Assembly (NCBI GenBank): GCA_002482435.1
Contig: DLFZ01000157.1
Location: 1-5,649, forward strand
From: Christensenella sp. UBA7707
GTDB lineage: Bacteria > Bacillota > Clostridia > Christensenellales > CAG-138
DNA length: 5,649 bases
Direction: 5' to 3'
Shown piece after piece: positions 1-5,649 of the stretch (positions are counted from its first letter, which is position 1; each line of letters starts with the position of its first letter). Below the pieces are notes generated by a model. That model was not told where the DNA came from and ran no database searches. It saw only the letters and a program-made list of their open reading frames with translations. Made by a program: the position numbers and the translations under genes.

Positions 1-1743
1 TTTTCCCCCGTTTTGTGCCTCGGACGCGATACGCGCTGGGGGCGCATCGACGAAACCTTCGGCGAAGATGCCTACCTCGCGGGGGAATTGGGCGCAGCGA
101 TCATCATGGGGTATCAGGGTGAAAGCCTCGACGACGATTGTAGCATTCTCGCCTGCGCCAAGCATTACATCGGCTATGGCGAGGCGGTTGGCGCGCGCGA
201 CGCGTGCGATACGGAAATGACCTACCGCAAGCTGCGCGAGGTTTTCCTTCCGCCGTTTGAAAAGGCGGTCAAGGCAGGCTGCGCAACCGTTATGACGGCC
301 TACGGCTCCATCGACGGCACACCGTTTACCGTAAGCAAAAAAGCGCTGAAGGAAATTCTCCGCGACGAGCTGAAGTTCGACGGCTTTGTGGTGACAGACT
401 GGGACAACGTAGAAAGCCTTGTTACACGGCAGCATACAGCGGTCGACATCGGTGAGGCCTCTCGCATGGCCGCCGCTGCGGGAAACGATATGATCATGAC
501 GAGCCTTGGTTTTTACGATGCCGCGACTGCGCTTGTAAAAGAGGGCTTGCTCAATGAAAGCGTGATCGACGAAGCGGTTTTGCACATTTTGACCGTCAAA
601 TTCCGCATGGGCCTTTTTGAAAAGCCCGAAAAGAGGGGCGTTCCCGGCTGCTTTTCTTGTGCGGAGCACTTGGAGGCAAACAAGGCGCTCGCGCGCGAAA
701 GCGTGGTGCTCTTAAACAACAACGGTGCGCTGCCGTTTGAAGGCAAGCACAAACGCATCGCCGTAATCGGTCCAAACGCGGACGACATCCGCGCCCAGTA
801 CGGCGACTGGACATACTTTTCGCATCCCAACCCCAACCCCGGCCATATTCCTATGCGCCCGTATATTACGGTGAGGGAAGGCATTATGGAAATTGCGGGG
901 AGCTTTGGCGCAAGCGTGGAATACAGCAAAGGCTGCGGCATTTTCGATGCAAGCGAACACGAGCTTGATGCCGCCGTAAAAGCGGCGCAAAGCTGTGACG
1001 CCATCGTTTTGGTGCTTGGGGATTGCATCGACCAAACCGGCGAGGGCAAAGACAGAGCCGATCTTGCGCTTTCCAACGCGCAGCAAACGCTTTTTTCGCG
1101 CCTTCGCGCGCTCAAAAAGCCGCTGGTCACGGTGCTGGTTTCGTCAAAGCCGCTTTGCATCGGCACGATTGCCGAAGAAACAGATGCGCTCATCGTTGCG
1201 TTCAACGGCGGCATGTTTGGCGGCCTCGCGGCTGCGGAAGCCATTTTCGGCAAGCTCAACCCCAGCGGAAGGCTACCCATTTCCTTCCCACGCCATAGCG
1301 GGCAGCTTCCGGTTTATTACAATAGCCTGCCTGGTTGGCACGGCGGCAAGTATATGGATTTGCCTGCGGAGCCGCTTTTCGTGTTCGGCGAAGGACTGTC
1401 GTATACGAAATACGTCTACGCGAACCTTGCGTTTGATCAAAAGAGTTTTGCTCTTCACGTTGACGTAACAAACGACGGTGCAATGGATGGCATTGAAACC
1501 GTGCAGGTTTACTTCAATGACCGCGTAAGCTCGGTGCTTACCCCGGTGAAGCAGCTGATTGCGTTCGAGCGGGTAGCGCTCAAGGCAGGCGAAACAAGGC
1601 GCGTAAGCTTTGCGTTGACCAAGGAGGACTTTTCGCTCGTAACGCCCGACGAACGCCGCGTTACGGAAGAAGGCAGCTTTCTTCTCATGGTCGGCTCCAG
1701 CTCTCGCGACGAGGACCTTTTAACGACCGAATTTGTGTTATAA
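1..1743 (+). CDS. Glycoside hydrolase family 3 (beta-glucosidase/beta-xylosidase-like), 5'-truncated
   Basis: Exo-acting GH3 enzyme, expected to remove non-reducing-end beta-linked sugars from oligosaccharides or glycosides. The reading frame is open from base 1 (FSPVLCLGRDTRWGR...), so the gene begins left of the window; TTG at 13 is an internal Leu, not a start. Counting from the codon at 13: RWGR and ETFGED in the (beta/alpha)8 domain; the KH pair of the substrate-binding motif at K50-H51; the nucleophile motif VVTDWDNV with Asp129 (bases 397-399); start of the second alpha/beta domain near residue 230 (ESVVLLNNNGALPF); candidate general acid/base Glu344 in TGEGKDR (inference); NPSGRLPISFP and FGEGLSYTKY; then a C-terminal fibronectin-III-like domain from about residue 470. 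About 130-150 N-terminal residues are probably missing relative to usual ~720-760-residue relatives. No signal peptide can be judged. Glucose versus xylose specificity cannot be read. The family call is very secure. A terminator follows 25 bases after the stop. Confidence 0.96.
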   Translation, partial: FSPVLCLGRDTRWGRIDETFGEDAYLAGELGAAIIMGYQGESLDDDCSILACAKHYIGYGEAVGARDACDTEMTYRKLREVFLPPFEKAVKAGCATVMTAYGSIDGTPFTVSKKALKEILRDELKFDGFVVTDWDNVESLVTRQHTAVDIGEASRMAAAAGNDMIMTSLGFYDAATALVKEGLLNESVIDEAVLHILTVKFRMGLFEKPEKRGVPGCFSCAEHLEANKALARESVVLLNNNGALPFEGKHKRIAVIGPNADDIRAQYGDWTYFSHPNPNPGHIPMRPYITVREGIMEIAGSFGASVEYSKGCGIFDASEHELDAAVKAAQSCDAIVLVLGDCIDQTGEGKDRADLALSNAQQTLFSRLRALKKPLVTVLVSSKPLCIGTIAEETDALIVAFNGGMFGGLAAAEAIFGKLNPSGRLPISFPRHSGQLPVYYNSLPGWHGGKYMDLPAEPLFVFGEGLSYTKYVYANLAFDQKSFALHVDVTNDGAMDGIETVQVYFNDRVSSVLTPVKQLIAFERVALKAGETRRVSFALTKEDFSLVTPDERRVTEEGSFLLMVGSSSRDEDLLTTEFVL

Positions 1744-1768
1744 AGCGCAAACGTCCAAAGTATGCGCG

Positions 1769-1813
1769 AAAAAGCCGCTTTGTTGCCTGAAAATGCAGCA
1801 AAGCGGCTTTTTT
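1769..1813 (+). terminator. Rho-independent terminator of the GH3 gene
   Basis: Perfect 14-bp inverted repeat, AAAAAGCCGCTTTG (1769-1782) against CAAAGCGGCTTTTT (1799-1812). It is extended by TTGC/GCAG (one T-G wobble) to an 18-bp stem with an 8-base loop at 1787-1794. The right arm runs into six T residues (1808-1813). It starts 25 bases after the GH3 stop and ends about 100 bases before rubrerythrin, so it should separate the two genes. The A-run at the left base makes it structurally symmetric. Confidence 0.9.
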
Positions 1814-1896
1814 ATACGCGCAGAAACCTTCCTGTATGCAGAAGTGGTATTTCCTTCATAAACCATACGGGTTTTGGCAATAGTAAGGACAGCAAA
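1814..1896. other. Intergenic leader upstream of rubrerythrin, promoter not identified
   Basis: The rubrerythrin promoter is expected here because a strong terminator lies just upstream. I see no -35/-10 pair with good spacing, and no clear PerR- or Fur-like palindrome. Open frames crossing this stretch are extensions or shadows without ribosome binding sites. Confidence 0.4.
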
Positions 1897-1904
1897 AAAG
1901 GAGG
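1897..1904 (+). promoter_or_regulatory. Ribosome binding site of rubrerythrin
   Basis: AAAGGAGG ends 8 bases before ATG at 1913. It decides the start: the longer open frame reaching back to 1874 has no comparable site, and residues before the ATG do not resemble rubrerythrin. Confidence 0.92.
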
Positions 1905-1912
1905 AATTCACC

Positions 1913-2506
1913 ATGATCGCACTCAAGGACAGCGTCACAAAAGAAAACCTTTTAAAGGCTTTTGCAGGAGAATGTCAGGCATGGCGGCGCTACGAACTCG
2001 CCGCGTCACAAGCGAAGTCGCAAAATCTCTACGTTTTGTACTCAATTTTCCACTATACCGCAGAACAGGAAAAAGAGCATGCCGAGGTGTATTACAACCA
2101 TCTAAAGGAGTTCAACGGGCAGGAAATTTCGCTGTGCGGCAATTATCCAATCGATCACTCTCCCAACATGGCGGAGCTTTTGCAGCTTGCGGCCCGGCAT
2201 GAGGCCGACGAGCACGGCACAATCTACCCAGCCTTCGGAGACAAAGCCAAGGAGGAGGGGTTTCTAAACATAGCAAACTCCTTTTACATGATTGCCGCGA
2301 TCGAACAAACACATAGCCAGCGGTTTGCCCGCTACGCACAGTTGATGCAGAACAATCAGCTTTTCCAAAGCGTTTCGCCGACTTCTTATCTTTGCCTGAA
2401 CTGCGGCCATATCCACACGGGTACTGCCGCGCCGCAAGTTTGCCCAGTTTGCAGCCACAACCAGGGATACTTTGTCCGTCTGGAGGAATCGCCCTTTGCG
2501 CACTAA
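1913..2506 (+). CDS. rbr: Rubrerythrin (diiron peroxidase with rubredoxin domain)
   Basis: Cytoplasmic non-haem iron protein of 197 residues, expected to reduce hydrogen peroxide to water with electrons from NADH via rubredoxin or similar carriers; a standard oxidative-stress defence of anaerobes. The N-terminal four-helix ferritin-like domain (about 1-145) keeps all seven diiron ligands expected from Desulfovibrio rubrerythrin: Glu20 (FAGECQ), Glu53 and His56 (EKEH), Glu97 and Glu100 (HEADEH), Glu131 and His134 (EQTH). The C-terminal rubredoxin-like domain carries the FeS4 cysteines C161-C164 (CLNC) and C177-C180 (CPVC). Length and domain order are those of classical rubrerythrin, not the rubredoxin-less or reversed forms. 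The start is set by a strong ribosome binding site. It appears monocistronic, with terminators on both sides. Peroxide-responsive control would be usual, but no operator is visible. Call is essentially certain. Confidence 0.98.
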   Translation: MIALKDSVTKENLLKAFAGECQAWRRYELAASQAKSQNLYVLYSIFHYTAEQEKEHAEVYYNHLKEFNGQEISLCGNYPIDHSPNMAELLQLAARHEADEHGTIYPAFGDKAKEEGFLNIANSFYMIAAIEQTHSQRFARYAQLMQNNQLFQSVSPTSYLCLNCGHIHTGTAAPQVCPVCSHNQGYFVRLEESPFAH

Positions 2507-2527
2507 CCTTCCTAACGTACTACGCTG

Positions 2528-2552
2528 AAAAAGCGCCTTATGGCGCTTTTTT
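2528..2552. terminator. Bidirectional intrinsic terminator between convergent genes
   Basis: AAAAAGCGCC (2528-2537), loop TTAT (2538-2541), GGCGCTTTTT (2542-2551), followed by one more T. The 10-bp perfect stem has U-rich ends when read on either strand. It lies 21 bases after the rubrerythrin stop and 20 bases after the stop of the minus-strand [2Fe-2S] gene, so one hairpin plausibly ends both transcripts. Confidence 0.9.
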
Positions 2553-2572
2553 AATGCTTACGCGAAGCGGTT

Positions 2573-3049
2573 TTAACTTCCTTGCCGGTACATGGCGGCA
2601 ACCGCGCTTCGGATTTCCTGATAGCTTGTGCAGCGGCAAAGGTTGGATTGGAGCCATTCTTCAATGACATACTCCGGCGGCATCACGGGATGCTGCATTT
2701 TAAGCGCCTGACAAACCATCAAAAAGCCCGAGGTGCAGTATCCGCACTGAAAGGCGTTTTTCTCCACAAAGCATTTTTGAATTTCGGCGGTTCCGTTCAA
2801 ACCCTCTACCGTGGTGATGCTATGCCCTTGCGCTTCCACGGCGAGCACCAAACAGGATTTTGCAGGCCATCCGTCCAAGATAACGGTGCACGCACCGCAA
2901 TCGCCGTTTCTGCAGCCGGGCTTTGCGCCGGTCAAGCCAAGCATGTCGCGCAGCACATCAAGCAGCAAAGCGGACGGGCGCACCGCCAGCTCGTGCACAG
3001 CCCCGTTGACGTTGAGCTTTACAACCGTTTTCCCCTCATACCGCACCAT
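2573..3049 (-). CDS. [2Fe-2S] subunit of a xanthine dehydrogenase-family molybdenum hydroxylase
   Basis: Small electron-transfer subunit (158 residues; XdhC-like in E. coli naming) that passes electrons from the Mo-pterin to FAD. The N-terminal plant-ferredoxin-type domain (about 1-80) has the cluster cysteines C46, C51, C54 and C66 in GCRNGDCGAC...C. The C-terminal helical domain holds the second cluster with C102, C105, C138 and C140 (FQCGYCTSGF and NLCRCTSY). Gln101 before C102 matches the residue that contacts the pterin in aldehyde oxidoreductase-type enzymes (family knowledge). The start at 3049 is chosen because GGAGGAGG lies 6 bases upstream and the protein then begins in the usual place before the ferredoxin fold; a longer open frame back to 3178 is the shadow of the FAD gene. 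It is the last gene of the operon, its start overlapping the FAD gene's stop by 14 bases, and it ends 20 bases before a terminator. Family secure, substrate unknown. Confidence 0.97.
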   Translation of the reverse strand: MVRYEGKTVVKLNVNGAVHELAVRPSALLLDVLRDMLGLTGAKPGCRNGDCGACTVILDGWPAKSCLVLAVEAQGHSITTVEGLNGTAEIQKCFVEKNAFQCGYCTSGFLMVCQALKMQHPVMPPEYVIEEWLQSNLCRCTSYQEIRSAVAAMYRQGS

Positions 3050-3875
3050 ATTCCGCCTCCTCCAAAAGAGCTTGCAGCGTATTTTTGAGAACGAACAGGC
3101 GATATTCACCGGAGCCCTCCGCGTCGCCATGAGCCGGTTCGGGCAGAAGCTTCGCTGCGTCTTGTGCGCGTTCTTCAAAAGAAAGCGAACGGTTGTTTAG
3201 CACCTCTTCCATGTTTGCGCTGCGAAATGGGCGCGCACACAAGCCCGAAAAGGCAACGCGCAATTTTCCGTCTTTTTGTAGGGCCGCCATGCTTACAAGC
3301 GGATAATCAATTTTTTCGCACGCCGCATGCTTTGCGTGAAAATGCGGCGCAGTAAGCGCCCAGCGCGGTACGCTAAGCTTCACCACGAGTTCGCCCGGCT
3401 CAAGCCGCATCCGACCATCAAAAACACTTTGGAAGCTTACCATGCGAAGGCCTTCTTTCCCAAACAGCTGAACGGTGGCATCCGAAAGCAAAAAAGGAAG
3501 GCTCGTTTCCCGGTACATGATGGTGCCGCACAAATTGCCGCCCAAGGTGATTCTGCATTGGTTGGTATGGTCGGCAATTCTGCCGCAAGAAAGCGAGAGC
3601 AGCGGAAAAAGCTTCGATTCCTTGATTTGGTTGAGCGTGCAGGCGGAACCGATGTGAAGCGCATCCTGATTTTCAAAAAGATGTTGGCATTCCGGAATCG
3701 TTTTGATGTCGACCACCGCGCCGGGGCGTATGCTCCCTGCGCGGCACATCGTAATGATTTCGCTGCCACCCGCGTAATACACGGGGTTTTTTCCCACGGA
3801 CGTAAGGCCCCAAAAAGCATCGTACGCCTCCCTAAGCGTATTCGGCAGGCAATAAATGAAGTCAAACGGGATCAT
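3036..3875 (-). CDS. FAD-binding subunit of a xanthine dehydrogenase-family molybdenum hydroxylase
   Basis: Medium flavoprotein subunit (279 residues; XdhB-like), taking electrons from the [2Fe-2S] clusters and passing them to NAD+ or another acceptor. FAD_binding_5/PCMH-type domain in the first ~170 residues: AGGSE at 35-39 stands where relatives have AGGTDL, VVDIKTIPE follows at 54-62, and RITLGGNLCG carries the FAD-contacting GGN at 112-114. The C-terminal CO_deh_flav_C-like domain follows, with KIDYPLVSMAAL. I see no four-cysteine insertion like the extra [4Fe-4S] cluster of 4-hydroxybenzoyl-CoA reductase. Length is normal for the stand-alone subunit. The start at 3875 is preferred because GGAGGG lies 5 bases upstream and the protein then opens with the usual FDFIYCLPNTLREAY segment; the open frame extending to 4058 overlays the molybdopterin gene. 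It overlaps its upstream and downstream neighbours by 14 bases each. Confidence 0.96.
   Translation of the reverse strand: MIPFDFIYCLPNTLREAYDAFWGLTSVGKNPVYYAGGSEIITMCRAGSIRPGAVVDIKTIPECQHLFENQDALHIGSACTLNQIKESKLFPLLSLSCGRIADHTNQCRITLGGNLCGTIMYRETSLPFLLSDATVQLFGKEGLRMVSFQSVFDGRMRLEPGELVVKLSVPRWALTAPHFHAKHAACEKIDYPLVSMAALQKDGKLRVAFSGLCARPFRSANMEEVLNNRSLSFEERAQDAAKLLPEPAHGDAEGSGEYRLFVLKNTLQALLEEAEYGAV
3056..3063 (-). promoter_or_regulatory. Ribosome binding site of the [2Fe-2S] subunit, inside the FAD gene
   Basis: On the minus strand GGAGGAGG stands 6 bases before the ATG at 3049. It lies within the last codons of the FAD gene and encodes part of that protein's C-terminal LLEEAEY stretch, so it both codes and initiates. 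This supports translational coupling. Confidence 0.9.
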
Positions 3876-5649
3876 TTCCACCCTCCAAAACGGCTCTCCA
3901 TATGCGCTCCGGCGTAAGCGGCAAAAAGAAAATTTCCTTCCCGAACGCTGCGGAAAGCGCGTTGCCAAGCGCTGCGGGGATGCCGATGATACCATGCTCC
4001 GAATAGCTTCGTAAACCGTAAGGCGCGTCATCTTCCGGCGTTTCAACAAGCCCCACACGGTAATCCGGCTCCTGCCCGATGTGCAAAAGCTTATAGGTGC
4101 GCAAATTGGGCATCTCAGGGATTCCCTTTTCGTTGTAGGAGAAAGTTTCGCGGCTGGCTAGGCTGATTCCCATGGCCATGCCGCCAGCAATCATGGCGCG
4201 CATCAGCTCCGGATTGACCGCCTTCCCCACGTCCATCACCGTGGACGCTGAAAGGATGCGGTAGGAAAAGGTTTTTAAATCCGCCTCCACCTCAACAACC
4301 TGTGCGCCAAGCGTCCACGCGGGGCCGGTTTTTCCCTTGCCGCTTTGCGAATCGAGCATGCTCAAGCCTTTGAGCATAAAGCCGCCGCGCCCGAGGACAG
4401 GCTCCCCAATTGATGTGCCGTCCATTGCGCGGTACCCCTGCGCAATGTCCTTAAAATCGATGAACCTTTCGGGGTTTTTCCTCCAAAACACACGTCCGTT
4501 GGCGATCTCGATTTCTTCGGGCAGGCAACCAAACGCCTCCGCCCCGTTTTTTCGAAGCTGACGCAGGATATCGTCCGCCGCGCGCACGACCGCATGACCG
4601 GCCATGTAGCCCGTAAGGCTGGCGACGGTTTTCCAGTGTTCGGGTGCAGCGCGCGTATCTACCCCCATGATCACATGAACCTGGTCGGGGCTTATGGATA
4701 GCTTTTCCGCCAAAATCTGCGCAAGGTTCGTTTGCCCGCCCGACCCCATTTCCACAACACCCGTGTTAAGGTTCACGCTCCCGTCCGGATTGAAGGTGAC
4801 CATGGCACCTGAAATTGCGTTGGTCGCGGGGTTTTCCGTTTTCCAGAGGCACGCAACACCTTTTGCGCGCACCGTGTCGCGCTTGATGCAGCTCGCCTTT
4901 CCGCCATCCCATTGCGACAGCGTTTTTGCTTGGTTCAAACATTCGGTCAAGTCGCCCATGAGGCTTTTTGTGCAAACGACCTGCGTGGGCGTCAGGTGCC
5001 CTTGGCGAATGGCGTTTTTGATTCGAAATTCCAGCGGGTCGAGGCAGCATTTTTTTGCGAGCATATCCATTGCGCGCTCAATGCAATAGGTAAGCGATTC
5101 ATGCGAAAAGCTGCGGTACGAGGTGGCGTAGGTGTGGTTGGTATAAACGCACAGCGAATCGCAGCTGAGGTTTTCAATGTGATACGGGCCGGTGCAGTCC
5201 ACCGCAATGGCCTTTGCCATGTACGGGGAAATGTCGGTGTACGCGCCGCAATCGAGCCAATAGGTCAGCTCGGCGGCTTGAAGTGTACCGTCCTTGCTTG
5301 CGCCGATTTTAATATCCGCCTCCAAGCCCAAGCGGGCGGGTGCCGAAGCCATGTCCTGCTCGCGTGAAATCGTAAGGCGCACCGCCTTACCGCCCACGCT
5401 ACGCGAGGCCAGAAATGCCAATATTTCAAGAAATACCGGCGCTTTCCCGCCAAAGCCGCCACCTACGAAGGGAACCTTCACCTGTATTTGGCCGGAGGGG
5501 ATCAAATACGCCTCCGCAAGCTGCTTCCTTACGGCATAAGGGGATTGCGACGAGGTAGTGATTAGAACGGTTCCGTCCGCGGAAATTTCCGCCCGCGCAG
5601 TTCTTACCTCCATCGCCATATGGTCGGACGGGGGCAGCGAAAACCGCTG
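3862..5649 (-). CDS. Molybdopterin-binding large subunit of a xanthine dehydrogenase-family enzyme, 5'-truncated
   Basis: Catalytic subunit (XdhA-like) where substrate is hydroxylated at a Mo-molybdopterin centre with water as oxygen source. The frame is open through the window edge (QRFSLPPSDHMAMEVRTARAE...), and the upstream residues fit the family, so the ATG at 5619 is probably internal; about 595 residues are visible and roughly 150-170 (the hammerhead domain) should lie outside. Counting from Met at 5619: SQSPY near 24-28, glycine loop VGGGFGGK at 52-59, YATSYRSFSHES (about 164-175) where relatives have an FRGFG-type loop, DPLEFRIKNAIRQG, VVEMGSGGQTNLAQ where many have GQG, and a C-terminal YSEHGIIGIPAALGNAL. 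Its Glu (3997-3999) aligns with the essential Glu of the GxGE motif. PLTPERIWRA near the end is typical. First gene visible of a three-gene operon. It ends with TGA overlapping the FAD start by 14 bases. Family sure; substrate not determinable. Confidence 0.95.
   Translation of the reverse strand, partial: QRFSLPPSDHMAMEVRTARAEISADGTVLITTSSQSPYAVRKQLAEAYLIPSGQIQVKVPFVGGGFGGKAPVFLEILAFLASRSVGGKAVRLTISREQDMASAPARLGLEADIKIGASKDGTLQAAELTYWLDCGAYTDISPYMAKAIAVDCTGPYHIENLSCDSLCVYTNHTYATSYRSFSHESLTYCIERAMDMLAKKCCLDPLEFRIKNAIRQGHLTPTQVVCTKSLMGDLTECLNQAKTLSQWDGGKASCIKRDTVRAKGVACLWKTENPATNAISGAMVTFNPDGSVNLNTGVVEMGSGGQTNLAQILAEKLSISPDQVHVIMGVDTRAAPEHWKTVASLTGYMAGHAVVRAADDILRQLRKNGAEAFGCLPEEIEIANGRVFWRKNPERFIDFKDIAQGYRAMDGTSIGEPVLGRGGFMLKGLSMLDSQSGKGKTGPAWTLGAQVVEVEADLKTFSYRILSASTVMDVGKAVNPELMRAMIAGGMAMGISLASRETFSYNEKGIPEMPNLRTYKLLHIGQEPDYRVGLVETPEDDAPYGLRSYSEHGIIGIPAALGNALSAAFGKEIFFLPLTPERIWRAVLEGGNDPV
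3881..3886 (-). promoter_or_regulatory. Ribosome binding site of the FAD subunit, inside the molybdopterin-subunit gene
   Basis: GGAGGG on the minus strand, 5 bases before the ATG at 3875, located in the final codons of the upstream gene. It settles the FAD-subunit start against longer open-frame alternatives. Confidence 0.85.

Noticed and set aside
513..1280. 255-codon open frame on the minus strand inside the GH3 gene
   Set aside because: It lies entirely antisense to a well-conserved GH3 coding region, has a low-complexity Ser/Ala/Leu-rich translation with no recognisable domain and no ribosome binding site. It is a codon-bias shadow.
1745..1767. Short inverted repeat GCGCA/TGCGC just after the GH3 stop
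   Set aside because: Only 5 bp with a 13-base loop; consistent with chance next to the much stronger terminator.
1874..1912. N-terminal extension of rubrerythrin
   Set aside because: The ATG at 1913 follows a strong AAAGGAGG at ideal spacing and gives the usual rubrerythrin start with Glu20 in register; the extension would translate through the ribosome binding site.
1970..1975. Cys21 next to the diiron ligand Glu20 in rubrerythrin (GECQ rather than GESQ)
   Set aside because: A Cys or Ser here is ordinary variation in this family and all metal ligands are intact, so it is not evidence of a changed function.
1762..2202. 146-codon plus-strand open frame overlapping the terminator and the start of rubrerythrin
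   Set aside because: It begins inside the terminator hairpin, runs out of frame through rubrerythrin, and its translation shows no family features.
3327..3917. 196-codon plus-strand open frame opposite the FAD-subunit gene
   Set aside because: Antisense shadow of a clear FAD-binding protein; no ribosome binding site or domain.
4912..5367. 151-codon plus-strand open frame opposite the Mo-subunit gene
   Set aside because: Antisense shadow of conserved molybdopterin-subunit sequence; no supporting signals.

Overview
The window reads as chromosomal DNA from an anaerobic, moderately GC-rich bacterium, most likely a Clostridia-type Firmicute from a gut or similar plant-polysaccharide environment. 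This is inferred from the strong AGGAGG-type ribosome binding sites, compact gene spacing with short A/T-flanked terminators, a rubrerythrin (a typical anaerobe peroxide-defence protein), a GH3 glycosidase and a three-subunit molybdenum hydroxylase. No 16S rRNA or other taxonomic marker is present, so the placement is soft.

Layout. (1) Bases 1-1743, plus strand: the C-terminal ~580 residues of a glycoside hydrolase family 3 enzyme. Its N-terminus lies left of the window. It is closed by a strong intrinsic terminator (1769-1813). (2) Bases 1744-1912: intergenic, holding the terminator, the rubrerythrin ribosome binding site and about 85 bases in which I see no convincing promoter. (3) Bases 1913-2506, plus strand: a complete 197-residue rubrerythrin with every diiron and rubredoxin ligand intact. 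(4) Bases 2528-2552: a compact symmetric hairpin between convergent genes, probably terminating both. (5) Bases 5649-2573, minus strand: a tightly packed operon in the order molybdopterin subunit (5' end outside the window), FAD subunit, [2Fe-2S] subunit. The order is that of E. coli xdhABC. Each downstream start overlaps the preceding stop by 14 bases and has its own ribosome binding site inside the preceding gene.

Function. The three minus-strand products should form one molybdenum hydroxylase. Substrate would be oxidised at the Mo-pterin in the large subunit, with electrons passing through two [2Fe-2S] clusters to FAD. The substrate cannot be fixed from the sequence; purines are the default guess. 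GH3 would release terminal sugars from beta-glucosides or beta-xylosides. Rubrerythrin would detoxify peroxide. Nothing ties these three units into one pathway; they look like unrelated neighbours.

I found no mobile element, CRISPR array, RNA gene or obviously new system. The most interesting item is a set of small-residue (Ser) substitutions in the loops that normally line the Mo active site of the large subunit.
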